Source: Prochlorococcus sp. AG-363-P06
GTDB lineage: Bacteria; Cyanobacteriota; Cyanobacteriia; PCC-6307; Cyanobiaceae
NCBI GenBank assembly: GCA_003280025.1
Contig: QCGD01000005.1
Coordinates: forward strand, 62,001-126,000
Reading direction: 5' to 3'
DNA length: 64,000 nt
The notes under the pieces were generated by a model. It was not told where the DNA came from. It did not search any database and saw nothing but the letters and a program-made list of their open reading frames with translations. The position numbers and the translations under genes are program-made. How positions within the stretch are numbered: the stretch's first letter is position 1; every line of letters begins with the position of its first letter. Of the stretch, positions 19,132 through 28,611 are shown piece by piece.

Positions 19132-19227
19132 TTATCCTCCTTCTGCAAAAGTTATAAGAAGTAATATTGACAAAAGCATACCCGGAGAGAGCAAAATTAT
19201 TAAAAGTCCCAAATCATGTAATGTCAT
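19132..19227 (-). CDS. 31-residue one-helix membrane peptide
   Basis: Short ORF found by hand between pdhB and the DUF3082 gene: begins MTLHDLGLLII and ends TFAEGG, one hydrophobic helix throughout its length. A good ribosome site (AAAAGG) lies about 9 bases before the ATG. The size and composition match small subunits of photosynthetic or NDH complexes, but no known family (PsaI, PsaM, PetM, PetN, PsbX) fits by eye. Confidence 0.55.
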   Translation of the reverse strand: MTLHDLGLLIILLSPGMLLSILLLITFAEGG

Positions 19228-19263
19228 TGAAATTAAAGCCTTTTGTTAATACTATTAAAGAAA

Positions 19264-19584
19264 TCAACTTTTATTAACAAAAAAACTGCGAATAAATACA
19301 ATAAAAAGACCTATACCAATAAAGCCGAAGGAAAAAGTTAGTAAGAAAGATAAACCAATTATTAAAGTGTTGATACTAGAGGAAATATTTTGGACGATTT
19401 CAGATGAATTTGAGGGTTTATGTAACGCAAAATAAATTGCAACTTTATTACTGATGAAATAAAAAGATATAAACAATAAAAAACTTGTAACTGAACCAAG
19501 GATGAAATTTAAAGGTCCTTTTTCAGGAGTATTTTTATTATCAATATTTTCTCCTATATTCTTAGCTCTATCTTCCAAAATCAT
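19264..19584 (-). CDS. DUF3082 family membrane protein
   Basis: A 106-residue protein with two transmembrane helices (about 30-50 and 75-100) and a charged N terminus. Length, topology and position just downstream of ispE fit the cyanobacterial DUF3082 family. Separated from ispE by 20 bases and probably in the rsmA-ispE operon. Function unknown. Confidence 0.75.
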   Translation of the reverse strand: MILEDRAKNIGENIDNKNTPEKGPLNFILGSVTSFLLFISFYFISNKVAIYFALHKPSNSSEIVQNISSSINTLIIGLSFLLTFSFGFIGIGLFIVFIRSFFVNKS

Positions 19585-19604
19585 AATTTTATTCTGAAGT
19601 AAAT

Positions 19605-20540
19605 TTATATTATTTTTATACCCTTATCAAGTAATTTACACGACCATGAATCAAAACCTTTGTTTTTGAATTTATTATAGTTTTCATCTAAAACCTTATT
19701 CGCAGTTTCAAAATCTTTAAAAAGAGCAAAGCATGTTGGTCCTGATCCACTCATTGAAAATGTCAAGCAATCCCTTAAATTAGAAAGTAAATATAATGCT
19801 TGTTTTACAGAATCATTCTCCTTCTCAACAATTAACTGTAAGTCATTTTTTATTTTTATCGAATTATCGTCAATATTAAAATCATTTAAACTCTTTTTCC
19901 TTAAATTATTTCTTATATTATCTACTAGATCTGTTCTAAGATAATCTTCTTTTAAAAATTTATGACTATAACTTTTATATGTTTCAGCTGTAGATATTGA
20001 AACATTTGGATTTTTTAAAAGAAGAACTCCAAATTCATATTTATAATTTAATTTCTCTAGAATCTCTCCTCTTCCGAAGCATAATTGACTTCCACCATTT
20101 ATGAAAAAAGGAACATCTGAACCTAATGATTCAGATAGTTTTAACAATGTATTGTTGTCAAGTTTTAAATTCCATAATTTATTTAGTCCAATGAGTGTCG
20201 CTGCTGCGTTACTTGAACCTCCAGCTAATCCTGCTCCAATAGGAATATTTTTTTTTAAAAAAATATTAGCCCCCAAATCTATATTTGATATTTCTTTTAT
20301 TAGATATGCTGATTTAACTATTAAGTTATCACTATCAAGACTTAAATTATTGCAATCAGATTTTAAATTAATTGAACCTTCTTGATTAAACTCAAATTCT
20401 AAATAATCCGCAAGATCAATATTTTGCATTATCATTGCTAATTCATGAAATCCATCTTCTCTTTTTCCTATAACTTCAAGGTGTAAATTTATCTTAGCTG
20501 GTGATTTTATATTAATTTTTCTTTTAGTTAATAAAGACAT
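19605..20540 (-). CDS. ispE: 4-diphosphocytidyl-2-C-methyl-D-erythritol kinase
   Basis: Fourth step of the MEP isoprenoid pathway, phosphorylating CDP-ME. A GHMP kinase of 311 residues with SPAKINLHLEVIGKREDGFHE at the N terminus (substrate-side Lys), the ATP loop PIGAGLAGGSSNAAAT, and a C-terminal MSGSGPTCFALF. It starts 12 bases after the rsmA gene ends, as in many cyanobacteria. Confidence 0.96.
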   Translation of the reverse strand: MSLLTKRKINIKSPAKINLHLEVIGKREDGFHELAMIMQNIDLADYLEFEFNQEGSINLKSDCNNLSLDSDNLIVKSAYLIKEISNIDLGANIFLKKNIPIGAGLAGGSSNAAATLIGLNKLWNLKLDNNTLLKLSESLGSDVPFFINGGSQLCFGRGEILEKLNYKYEFGVLLLKNPNVSISTAETYKSYSHKFLKEDYLRTDLVDNIRNNLRKKSLNDFNIDDNSIKIKNDLQLIVEKENDSVKQALYLLSNLRDCLTFSMSGSGPTCFALFKDFETANKVLDENYNKFKNKGFDSWSCKLLDKGIKII

Positions 20541-20552
20541 TTAATTAATTTT

Positions 20553-21380
20553 TTATTTTTTAAGTTTAATACAATTATCCGCAAGATTAACCCATTGATT
20601 AATTGAAAGATCTTGAGGTCTTAAATTCAAGCATATTTTAGATTGTTCAGAAAATTTATTAATCTCATCTGTAGAAAATATTGATTTAAGTGTATTTCTA
20701 AGCATTTTTCTTCTTGAATTAAAGGCAATTCGAAGAAGTTTATCTATATATTTCTCCAAAGTAAAATCCAATCTTAATCCTGACGTTAATGGTTCAAAAA
20801 CAACTAAAGAAGAAAAGACTTTTGGAGGTGGGCTGAAAGAAGAAGGTTCTACATCACATATTTTTTTTATTTTAGATAAAAGCTGCATTCTTACACTAAG
20901 CGCTCCTAAGCTAGAACTCCCTTCTTTTGCTAAAATCCTATCTGCAACATCTTTCTGCATTAAAAATATTATTTTTTTATAATTATTATCTCTAATCCAA
21001 CCTAATCTTCCTACAAAGATATCCAATATTGGTCCGGTAATATTATATGGAATATTTGCTACAACTTTAGTGATTTTATTATTAAATGAATCTAGATTTG
21101 TTGAAAGTATATCTCCCTGTTGAAGTATAAACTTGTCGTTATTTTTGAATTTTACATTTAAAAAATCAATTAAATCATAATCTAATTCAATAGCGTGTAA
21201 TTTTCTAATCTCTGAATCTAATAACTTTGATGTTAAGGCTCCTCTTCCAGGACCGATTTCAAGAATAAAATCATTTTCATTAAGTTCTGCCACCTCTTTA
21301 ATTTTTTCTAATATTTTTTTATTTACCAACCAATGTTGTCCAAATCTTTTTTTTTGATAATGGCTTTTAAAATTCATCAA
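20553..21380 (-). CDS. rsmA: 16S rRNA dimethyladenosine transferase
   Basis: Dimethylates two adjacent adenosines near the 3' end of 16S rRNA (KsgA). The 275 residues contain [12 protein letters not shown], the SAM motif [12 protein letters not shown], the target-binding [11 protein letters not shown], and the C-terminal [12 protein letters not shown]. First gene of the rsmA-ispE-DUF3082 run. Confidence 0.96.
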   Translation of the reverse strand: MMNFKSHYQKKRFGQHWLVNKKILEKIKEVAELNENDFILEIGPGRGALTSKLLDSEIRKLHAIELDYDLIDFLNVKFKNNDKFILQQGDILSTNLDSFNNKITKVVANIPYNITGPILDIFVGRLGWIRDNNYKKIIFLMQKDVADRILAKEGSSSLGALSVRMQLLSKIKKICDVEPSSFSPPPKVFSSLVVFEPLTSGLRLDFTLEKYIDKLLRIAFNSRRKMLRNTLKSIFSTDEINKFSEQSKICLNLRPQDLSINQWVNLADNCIKLKK

Positions 21381-21433
21381 AAAGATAAATAATATGTTTA
21401 AATTAAATATGCATTTATTATCTAATTTATATC

Positions 21434-21763
21434 ATGAGCTTATCAAAAAAAAATTTAGATAAACTCAATAATTTTATTGAAAATAATTCTTTAACTAATG
21501 ATCATAATATAAGTACTAGTAAAAATGCAGTTGGAAATCCTGAGAAAACCAAAAATTCTATTAAATTAGAAGATCCTAGTGAAATATTTTATTCTTTAAT
21601 TGATAATGCAGAAAGCCTTAGCGAAACTTCTAAAGTAAATCATTCACTAAGATGCTCTGAAAATGACCTCATTAGCACAAATTCCCAGATCGCTAATCAT
21701 TCAAATAATTTAACAACTGAAGAAGAATTATATGATGAATTTAATTATCTTCTTGAGGAATAA
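21434..21763 (+). CDS. Hypothetical acidic, low-complexity protein
   Basis: A 109-residue hydrophilic protein rich in Asn, Ser, Glu and Lys, with no hydrophobic segment and an acidic C terminus ([15 protein letters not shown]). Probably largely disordered. It sits divergent from rsmA and 20 bases before rlmH. I do not recognise it; the uninterrupted frame and operon spacing support a gene. Confidence 0.6.
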   Translation: MSLSKKNLDKLNNFIENNSLTNDHNISTSKNAVGNPEKTKNSIKLEDPSEIFYSLIDNAESLSETSKVNHSLRCSENDLISTNSQIANHSNNLTTEEELYDEFNYLLEE

Positions 21764-21783
21764 CTGAATTTAGATATTTACTT

Positions 21784-22200
21784 ATGCTCCAGACTAATAG
21801 ATTATCAATTTACGCTATTGGGAAAATTAAAAAAAACTGGATTAGAGATGGAATTAATCAATACAAAAAAAGAATGCCAGATCTTAACATTAATGAGTTA
21901 AAGAGTTTTAATATAAATAATCCTAGATTCAAAAACAATATTATTATCAGTCTCAGCGAGGAAGGTAAACAGTTTAATTCTATTGAACTAACTTCTTTAC
22001 TTTTAAATTTTAAAAATAAAAAAATTATTTTTCTTATTGGAGATGCTGATGGGATTAGTTCTGATGTTAAAAAACAATCTGATCTTTTACTAAGTCTTTC
22101 TCGTCTAACATTTCCTCATGAATTAGCTAGATTAATTTTATTGGAGCAAATTTATAGAGCCTTTTCTATTTCGAGTAATTCCCCTTACCATCGCGCCTAA
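21784..22200 (+). CDS. rlmH: 23S rRNA pseudouridine-1915 N3-methyltransferase
   Basis: SPOUT-class enzyme that methylates pseudouridine 1915 in helix 69 of 23S rRNA. The 138 residues end in the diagnostic knot region: [37 protein letters not shown] and the terminal PYHRA. The start ATG is 20 bases after the preceding small gene. Confidence 0.93.
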   Translation: MLQTNRLSIYAIGKIKKNWIRDGINQYKKRMPDLNINELKSFNINNPRFKNNIIISLSEEGKQFNSIELTSLLLNFKNKKIIFLIGDADGISSDVKKQSDLLLSLSRLTFPHELARLILLEQIYRAFSISSNSPYHRA

Positions 22201-22276
22201 AGAATAAAGGTTACAATTAATTTTAAATTAACACATAAAATTCTAACAACCAACCAACTCTAGCCTTTTGCTGTAT

Positions 22277-22290
22277 AGTACATATATACT
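22277..22290 (+). promoter_or_regulatory. LexA (SOS) box overlapping the umuDC promoter
   Basis: AGTACATATATACT matches the cyanobacterial LexA consensus AGTAC-N4-GTACT at all but one position, and the outer arms TAGTA/TACTA (22276-22291) are perfectly symmetric. TATACT at 22284-22289 inside it is a near-perfect -10 hexamer, so bound LexA would block the promoter. It lies 13 bases before the umuD start. Confidence 0.72.
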
Positions 22291-22303
22291 ACAATGACAG
22301 GTC

Positions 22304-22720
22304 TTGGATTCATTTAGTTTAGATTCTGAAAGATTAAAGATTCCCTTATTAAGTGATTCAATATCTGCAGGGTTTCCTTCTCCTGCTGATGATTATACAG
22401 AAGAAAATATTGATTTAAATGAGCATTTAATATCTAATCCTTTTAGTACTTTTTTTCTCAGAGTTAAAGGTCACTCAATGGTTAATGCAGGAATTAAAGA
22501 TAATGATTTAATAATAGTAGATAAGAGTTTAAGAGCTAAAACAGGCAATATTATCATTGCGATGGTAGACGGAGAATTTACAATAAAAAGATTATCCATA
22601 AAAAATAATGAATTATATTTAAAGGCAGAGAATCCTAATTATCCAGACTTCAGATTTAAAAATCATATTGATATACAGATATGGGGGGTTGTTATCTATT
22701 CAATACATAGCTTCTTATGA
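22304..22720 (+). CDS. umuD: UmuD-type SOS mutagenesis protein (S24 peptidase)
   Basis: LexA-like self-cleaving partner of UmuC. The 138 residues align along their length with E. coli UmuD: cleavage site in SAGFPSPADDY (Ala22-Gly23), catalytic Ser58 in GHSMV and Lys95 in FTIKR. The only in-frame start is TTG at 22304; a stop lies 7 bases before it, so the leader is extremely short given a promoter -10 at 22284-22289. It overlaps umuC by 4 bases (ATGA). Expected to be LexA-repressed and RecA-activated. Confidence 0.92.
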   Translation: MDSFSLDSERLKIPLLSDSISAGFPSPADDYTEENIDLNEHLISNPFSTFFLRVKGHSMVNAGIKDNDLIIVDKSLRAKTGNIIIAMVDGEFTIKRLSIKNNELYLKAENPNYPDFRFKNHIDIQIWGVVIYSIHSFL

Positions 22721-24003
22721 ATCTTTCAAGTATTGAAGCAATAGCTCTTATAGATGCTAATAATTTTTACGCTTCGTGTGAACAAAGTATAAACCCTCAC
22801 TTAAGAAATAAACCATTAGTAATTTTATCTAATAATGACGGATGCATTATTGCAAGAAGTCCCGAAGCTCGCGCTTTAAAAATCAAAATGGGAAGCCCTT
22901 ATTTCAAAGAGAAAGAAAGGTTAAATAAATTAGAGGTAGCAGTTTTAAGCTCTAACTACTCGCTTTACGCTGATATGAGTAAGAGACTAATGAATTTATT
23001 AAAAAATTACTGTGAAGAGATTGAGATTTATTCTATTGATGAAGCCTTTGCCTCAATTTCTAGACCTAATGATAAAAATCTATATCCTTGGGCGAGAAAA
23101 ATAAGGGCATTAATATATCAGAATCTAGGAATCACCCTAACAATAGGAATAGCAGAAAACAAAGTAAGGGCAAAAGTTGCTAACAAATTAGCTAAAAATA
23201 TGGATTATTCAGCAGGAATATTTGATTTAGCTAGAAACGAAGATGAGAATAGCTATTTTAAAGAAATTAGTGTAGGTCAAATTTGGGGAATTGGGAAACA
23301 AACATCTATTTGGTTAAAAAGTAAAGGTATTAAAAATGCACAAGAATTAATAGATATGAAAGAAAATGAAATCTTTAAGAAACTAGGGATCGTAGGAAAA
23401 AGATTGCAATTAGAATTAAAAGGTTATAAATGCCTACCCATAGAAAAAAATAATAAGTCAAAAAGAGAAATTCAGGTGAGTAGAAGTTTCAGTACTCCTA
23501 TCACAAAATTAGAAGATTTAACTCAAGCATTAGCCATTTATGCGGTAAGAGCATCAGAAAAAATGAGAAGTCAAAGCTTACAAACATCTACCATTGGTGT
23601 ATTTGCAAGAACTAGTAAATATTCAAGTCAAAATTATCAAAGAAGTGCCCATAAAAAACTTATAAATGCAACAGACAACACAAACGTCATTTTAAAAATA
23701 GTAGTTGCATTATCTAAAGAAATTTATAATCCTGAGTATAAATTATCAAAGGCGGGCGTTTTAATGCAGGATCTAACTAATTGCCAATATTTACAGCAAT
23801 CACTTATCACTTACAAATCTCAGGAAGATATCAAGAAATCAGAAAATCTTATGAGAACAATTGATTCATTGAATAAAAAATATAATAAAAAAGCAATTAC
23901 ATGGGCAATTACAAAAAAGACAAAAGAATGGACAATCAATAAAAATTTATTAAGTCGCACATCAACAACAGATATAAGCAAAATTCCAACTATAGTTATA
24001 TAA
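22717..24003 (+). CDS. umuC: Error-prone DNA polymerase V subunit UmuC (Y family)
   Basis: Translesion polymerase of 428 residues, the normal UmuC length. Visible: DANNFYASCEQ with the first metal Asp, the steric region near SNYSLYADMS, YSIDEAF with the catalytic Asp-Glu, GIAENKVRAKVANKLAK, a helix-hairpin-helix near GIGKQTSIWLKSKGI, and the little-finger domain REIQVSRSF. Start shares ATGA with umuD. The operon continues with an HExxH protein 15 bases on. Confidence 0.94.
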   Translation: MNLSSIEAIALIDANNFYASCEQSINPHLRNKPLVILSNNDGCIIARSPEARALKIKMGSPYFKEKERLNKLEVAVLSSNYSLYADMSKRLMNLLKNYCEEIEIYSIDEAFASISRPNDKNLYPWARKIRALIYQNLGITLTIGIAENKVRAKVANKLAKNMDYSAGIFDLARNEDENSYFKEISVGQIWGIGKQTSIWLKSKGIKNAQELIDMKENEIFKKLGIVGKRLQLELKGYKCLPIEKNNKSKREIQVSRSFSTPITKLEDLTQALAIYAVRASEKMRSQSLQTSTIGVFARTSKYSSQNYQRSAHKKLINATDNTNVILKIVVALSKEIYNPEYKLSKAGVLMQDLTNCQYLQQSLITYKSQEDIKKSENLMRTIDSLNKKYNKKAITWAITKKTKEWTINKNLLSRTSTTDISKIPTIVI

Positions 24004-24017
24004 AAACGAAAATCAAT

Positions 24018-24485
24018 ATGGAATTTATTATATTTTTAAGTAAATTAGATAAAGAAATTCTAGAATTATTAGTAAAGGCAAACTATATTGTTGAAGAAAA
24101 TAAAATAGAATGTTTAATAAACAAAGAAATAAAGGGTCTACACAACTTTATAGAAAATAAAATAGTAATATGTACTGAAAATGCAAAAAGAAAAACAAAT
24201 TTCAAGGAAACAAAAAACAATTCAATTAAGGATAATTTCAAAACGGAAAGGGCAATTAGAAAAGCATTAAGGCATGAAGCAACTCATGTTGTACAAAAAT
24301 GTAATGGAAATAAAACAGTGGGAGATATAAAAGAATTAGAAACTAAATTAAATAAGAGTAAAAGAAAAGCATTAGATTTCTCAACTTCAAAATTTGCTGG
24401 GAAATATGCTAAAGAAGTAGAGGCTTACATTTTGGAAGATAAACCAAAAAAAGTAAAAAAATTGCTTAAAAAGTATTGTTTATAA
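24018..24485 (+). CDS. Putative HExxH metallopeptidase-like protein, third gene of the umuDC operon
   Basis: A 155-residue basic protein. It has HEATH at residues 86-90, a textbook HExxH zinc site, in the context ALRHEATHVVQKCNG, followed about 45 residues later by KEVEAYILED, which could give the third zinc ligand (Glu) as in gluzincins. The N-terminal 70 residues are charged and not recognised. It begins 15 bases after umuC and therefore is probably SOS-induced. SprT-like and ImmA/IrrE proteases are related ideas, but I see no specific match. Zinc binding and activity are inference. Confidence 0.65.
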   Translation: MEFIIFLSKLDKEILELLVKANYIVEENKIECLINKEIKGLHNFIENKIVICTENAKRKTNFKETKNNSIKDNFKTERAIRKALRHEATHVVQKCNGNKTVGDIKELETKLNKSKRKALDFSTSKFAGKYAKEVEAYILEDKPKKVKKLLKKYCL

Positions 24486-24500
24486 AACAAGAAGGGATTA

Positions 24501-26534
24501 TTAGCTAGCAATAAAATTACCACAACGTTGTTTATCTAGAGAATTTATGTGTTGCCTTTCTGAATAATATAAATCTTGAAATTTAATAGCATCTGAGTTT
24601 AAATCATTAAAAAGTTCATCGATCTCTTTATTAGAATCAGAGTTTTCTGAGGAGGAATTATCTATTAAGATAGATATACAGTTTTCTAAAGTTTTTAACC
24701 TTTGAGTACTCCAAGATTCAATCAAATGTCTGCATCTTTTTAAGGATTTGTACCTCTCAAGAAGAGATAGAGTTCCAAGTAAATTGTTTTTGGGACTTTT
24801 TAACATAGTTAAAAATAGCTCATTTGGATTAATAAAAATGTTAATTTTGTTTGATAACTCAGAATTATTAAGAGCTAAGTGATCTGGTAATAAGGAAATT
24901 AAGTTAAGACTTGAAAGTTCTTTAGATAGTATATGAATATCAGATTTCTGAAATTTATTTAAATAATTAGTACCTAAATTATCTTCTTCGATTTTTGAAA
25001 TTGCCTCCCATATAATACGAATATAGTCGGAATTGAAATCATTAATTTCTCTATTAAATAATTCCTCGCGAATAAAGACCCTAAGATTAGGACAATGTAG
25101 ATAATAAAATATTATTTCAGATTCATTTTTTTCACGTTTGGAAATTTCATTTGGTTGTTCAAATCTCTTTGATCTCCCATGCCAACGAAAACCCTTTACC
25201 TGATTTCTTAAATCTTGTTCAAACTGTATAGCTAATCTGGCTTGTCCCATACTTAATCTTTCAGAGACTTTTTGTAAATAATGAGTTCTAGTAGATGATT
25301 GAGGTAATTTACTTAGCAAGTTAACTAATGATGAAATAACACTCTGGAAAATATCAGATTTAGTTAAATCCTTATTATTGAAAATCTGATCAATCTCCCA
25401 ATCAATCCAAAAAGAAGCATTATCAATTAAATTAAAATAATCTTCAGGGGTATGTCGATTTAAATATTCATCTGGATCTTTAAAGTTTTGTAATTGAAGA
25501 ATTTTAAGGTTAATTTGATCATGAAGTGACAAATTCTCAACTTCTTTTATTACTCTTTTTGTGGCAAGTATCCCAGCATTATCAGAATCAAAATTGAGTA
25601 TTATATTTTTATTATCAGTAAACCTACATAGTTGTGATATTTGATATTTATTTAGAGCTGTTCCAAGAGAGGCCACACTATTCGTAATACCTTTGGAATG
25701 AAGAGAAATAACATCAAAATACCCTTCAACGATAATTACTTTGTCTCTTTTTCTAATCTTACTTGAAGCTTTTTCTAATCCAAACAACATTTTACCCTTC
25801 TCAAAAACCTCAGACTCAGGAGAGTTAAGATATTTAGGTTCCTGACCATCTAAAGATCTTCCTCCAAAGGCTACCACTCTTCCTTGCATATCATGAATTG
25901 GAACAATTAATCTGTTTCTAAAACGATCATAATTCTTGTCAGAATTATCTTTAGAAATAACAAGTCCTGAAAGTAATATTGAATTTAACGGTAATTTTTC
26001 TACCTTTAAAAGATAATTAAATAAATCATTCCATGAATTAGGAGCAAAGCCCAATTCAAATTCATTAATAATATTTCTACTTAATTTTCTTTGGGATATT
26101 AAATAATTCATGGCTTCTTTACCCAAGGAATTATTTAATTGAGATTTAAACCAATTTTTTGAAATTCTTAAAATTTTATAAAGCTCTTCTTTTCTTGATA
26201 ATTGTCTTTTATAAGCCTCGTCCTGAGGACCATCAAGAGTTTCAATATTTATATTATTTCTTTTAGCAAGAGAAAGAACAACATCTGAAAAATTAGCTCG
26301 AGTAAACTCCATTAAAAATTTAATTGAATTACCACCAGCTCCACAAGAAAAACAATAATAGAATTGCTTAGAAGGAGAAACCGTCATAGACGGCTTTGTG
26401 TCATCATGAAAAGGGCAAATTCCAACAAACTCTTTACCTTTTTTCTTTAGAACTATGTGTTCAGAAATAACATCTACAATATCTGCCTTTTCCTTAACTT
26501 CCTCAATGGTTCTTGGATGTATAGAACGCACCAT
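24501..26534 (-). CDS. dnaG: DNA primase
   Basis: Synthesises RNA primers for replication. The 677-residue protein starts with the zinc-binding domain CPFHDDTKPSMTVSPSKQFYYCFSCGAGGN, then the RNA polymerase domain with GRSLDGQEPKYLNSPES, the TOPRIM motifs VEGYFDVI and NFDSDNAG, and a C-terminal helicase-interaction region. Convergent with the umuDC operon, with only 15 bases between. Confidence 0.96.
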   Translation of the reverse strand: MVRSIHPRTIEEVKEKADIVDVISEHIVLKKKGKEFVGICPFHDDTKPSMTVSPSKQFYYCFSCGAGGNSIKFLMEFTRANFSDVVLSLAKRNNINIETLDGPQDEAYKRQLSRKEELYKILRISKNWFKSQLNNSLGKEAMNYLISQRKLSRNIINEFELGFAPNSWNDLFNYLLKVEKLPLNSILLSGLVISKDNSDKNYDRFRNRLIVPIHDMQGRVVAFGGRSLDGQEPKYLNSPESEVFEKGKMLFGLEKASSKIRKRDKVIIVEGYFDVISLHSKGITNSVASLGTALNKYQISQLCRFTDNKNIILNFDSDNAGILATKRVIKEVENLSLHDQINLKILQLQNFKDPDEYLNRHTPEDYFNLIDNASFWIDWEIDQIFNNKDLTKSDIFQSVISSLVNLLSKLPQSSTRTHYLQKVSERLSMGQARLAIQFEQDLRNQVKGFRWHGRSKRFEQPNEISKREKNESEIIFYYLHCPNLRVFIREELFNREINDFNSDYIRIIWEAISKIEEDNLGTNYLNKFQKSDIHILSKELSSLNLISLLPDHLALNNSELSNKINIFINPNELFLTMLKSPKNNLLGTLSLLERYKSLKRCRHLIESWSTQRLKTLENCISILIDNSSSENSDSNKEIDELFNDLNSDAIKFQDLYYSERQHINSLDKQRCGNFIAS

Positions 26535-26629
26535 ATGTAATATTTAACTTGAAAAATACAATAATTTATTTGTTATAGTTCAAAATCATAAAAGAATCTA
26601 CTTAATTTCACAATAAAACTTTTTAAAAA

Positions 26630-27517
26630 ATGCAGTTATATAAATATATTGATAAAAAAAATTTATTTAATAAGTTTTATTTAGTTTTTGCATCATTATT
26701 CTTTAGTCTGATGACAGTATGTGTGAAAAAAATTGATGCAAGGATAAACATATATGAATTAGTTTTCTTTAGGTCATTGATAAGTTTATTAATAACTTCA
26801 TTGATCTTAAAGAAAAAAGATATAAATCCATGGGGAAATAATCGAAAATTACTTGTTTTGAGAGGAATCCTTGGAACTGTGGCATTAGTATGTATATTTT
26901 ACGCAATAAGAAATATGCCTCTTAGTATTTCTACAGTTATTCAATATACATATCCTATTTTTATATCTATCTTTGCAGGTATATTTATAAATGAAAAAAT
27001 AAGCAAGAATACAGTACTGTCTTTAATATTAGGTTGGCTAGGGATTTTAGTAATATTAAATCAATCACAATTAGCAAATATAAACGTTGAAATTGAGAAA
27101 TTATCAATTTTTATAGCATTTTTTGGAGCAATATCTACTGCTTTAGCTTACATAACTGTTAAGAAGCTTTCTGCTACTGAGGATATTTTTATAATAATTA
27201 AATATTTTCCTCTAGTTTCAGTAATTACTTTGTTTCCTATTGTATTAGGAAATTGGGTTACACCTAATCTAAATGATTTAGTTTGGATAATGGGAATTGG
27301 AATATTTACACAATTAGGTCAAACTTTTTTAACTATAGGATTAAAGAAGTTACCTGCGTCAGAAGCTTCCAGCATTAATTATTTACAGGTATTTTTTGGA
27401 TCAATTTGGGGTGTTTTATTCTTTAGTGAATTAATAAATATCAATTTTATATTTGGTTCTATACTTGTTTTATTAGGAACTATTATCTCTACTAGCAATA
27501 TAATTAAAAACATTTAA
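26630..27517 (+). CDS. EamA-family (DMT) transporter
   Basis: A 295-residue protein with about ten hydrophobic helices in two repeated EamA halves (about 15-140 and 155-290). Family motifs include ELVFFRSLISLL and the second-half ASEASSINYLQVFFGSIWGVLFF. It probably exports or imports small metabolites; substrate unknown. Transcribed away from dnaG, followed by a small secreted protein. Confidence 0.85.
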   Translation: MQLYKYIDKKNLFNKFYLVFASLFFSLMTVCVKKIDARINIYELVFFRSLISLLITSLILKKKDINPWGNNRKLLVLRGILGTVALVCIFYAIRNMPLSISTVIQYTYPIFISIFAGIFINEKISKNTVLSLILGWLGILVILNQSQLANINVEIEKLSIFIAFFGAISTALAYITVKKLSATEDIFIIIKYFPLVSVITLFPIVLGNWVTPNLNDLVWIMGIGIFTQLGQTFLTIGLKKLPASEASSINYLQVFFGSIWGVLFFSELININFIFGSILVLLGTIISTSNIIKNI

Positions 27518-27541
27518 AATAAAAAAAAAGGTATTTTCAAT

Positions 27542-27895
27542 ATGAAATTTTTCTTTTTACTACTATGTTTTGTTTTTTCTCCTTTACTACATTTGAATGC
27601 TTCAACACCTAAATCTGTTACATGTACTAGGACTGAATATAGGGAAGAATATATTCCCGGGACAAAATCGAGTCCGGGTTATGTAAGAAATTATGAAATA
27701 GATGTGAAAATTCCATGTAATGGCGAAAAAGCTGAGAAAAGAGATGATAATGATTGTACTGATGGAAAAATAGCTGGAGCACTTCTCGGCGGGGGAGCAG
27801 GGGCTGCAATGTCAAGAGGAAAAGGAAGATGGTGGGCTGTTCCACTAGGTGCGGTACTTGGAAGTAAAATTGGTTGTGATGCAGCGGGAGGTTAA
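27542..27895 (+). CDS. Small secreted protein with glycine-zipper segment
   Basis: A 117-residue protein with a clear signal peptide (about 1-20, cut near LNAS). The mature part has four cysteines (CTRTEY, IPCNG, NDCTD, IGCDAAGG) and a glycine-zipper-like stretch IAGALLGGGAGAAMSRGKG resembling outer-membrane or periplasmic glycine-zipper proteins. Its stop is followed directly by the TTG start of ruvA. Function unknown. Confidence 0.72.
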   Translation: MKFFFLLLCFVFSPLLHLNASTPKSVTCTRTEYREEYIPGTKSSPGYVRNYEIDVKIPCNGEKAEKRDDNDCTDGKIAGALLGGGAGAAMSRGKGRWWAVPLGAVLGSKIGCDAAGG

Positions 27896-28579
27896 TTGAT
27901 TAGCTGGATAAAAGGTGAGCTTGTAGATTTATGGCAAACTAATAACAAATTTTATATTTTAATAAATTGTCAGGGCTTAGGATATGAGATTCAGATATTA
28001 GAATCTATATATATCAAATTAAAAACAAAGGAAATACCTCATCAAAAGATCGTTTTATGGTTAAAACACATTAAGAAAGAAGATTCAGATTATTTATTTG
28101 GTTTCATCTCAAAAGATCAAAAGGATTTTTTTATTGATATTTTAAATATTAAAGGAATAGGTTCACAAATAGGAATGTCATTATTGAACAAATTTTCAAT
28201 AGATGAAATTATTAATGCTATAAACTCCAAAGATAAGAAATTAATTAGTTCTGTGCAAGGAATAGGTCAGAAAATGACTGAAAGAATAATTCTAGAGTTA
28301 AAAAATAAATCAAAAATGAAAATAAAAGACAGTGAAAAAGAAAAAAATAGTAATTATTTAAAAGAAAACAATGAACTTAATTCAATATTACAAGATATTG
28401 ATTTAACATTACAGTCTCTAAATTACCCTAATAAAGAAATTAAAAAATTATTACCTATTCTTGTCAACGAAATTAAAAATAATAAAAATTCAATGATAGA
28501 AAATGATAAATTTTCATTTGAATATATATTAAAACTTGCAATGAACCATCTAGATAATAATAGTAATTTAGGCCGATAA
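27896..28579 (+). CDS. ruvA: Holliday junction branch-migration protein RuvA
   Basis: Binds Holliday junctions and recruits RuvB. The protein starts MISWIKGELVDLW from a TTG immediately after the previous stop. It has the OB-fold N domain, the two HhH segments (LNIKGIGSQIGMSLL and SVQGIGQKMTERIILEL) and the C-terminal UBA-like domain. At 227 residues it is somewhat longer than E. coli RuvA because of a Lys/Asn-rich linker. Confidence 0.93.
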   Translation: MISWIKGELVDLWQTNNKFYILINCQGLGYEIQILESIYIKLKTKEIPHQKIVLWLKHIKKEDSDYLFGFISKDQKDFFIDILNIKGIGSQIGMSLLNKFSIDEIINAINSKDKKLISSVQGIGQKMTERIILELKNKSKMKIKDSEKEKNSNYLKENNELNSILQDIDLTLQSLNYPNKEIKKLLPILVNEIKNNKNSMIENDKFSFEYILKLAMNHLDNNSNLGR

Positions 28580-28611
28580 CATAGTAAGATAAAGAAACGT
28601 AGATAACTTTT

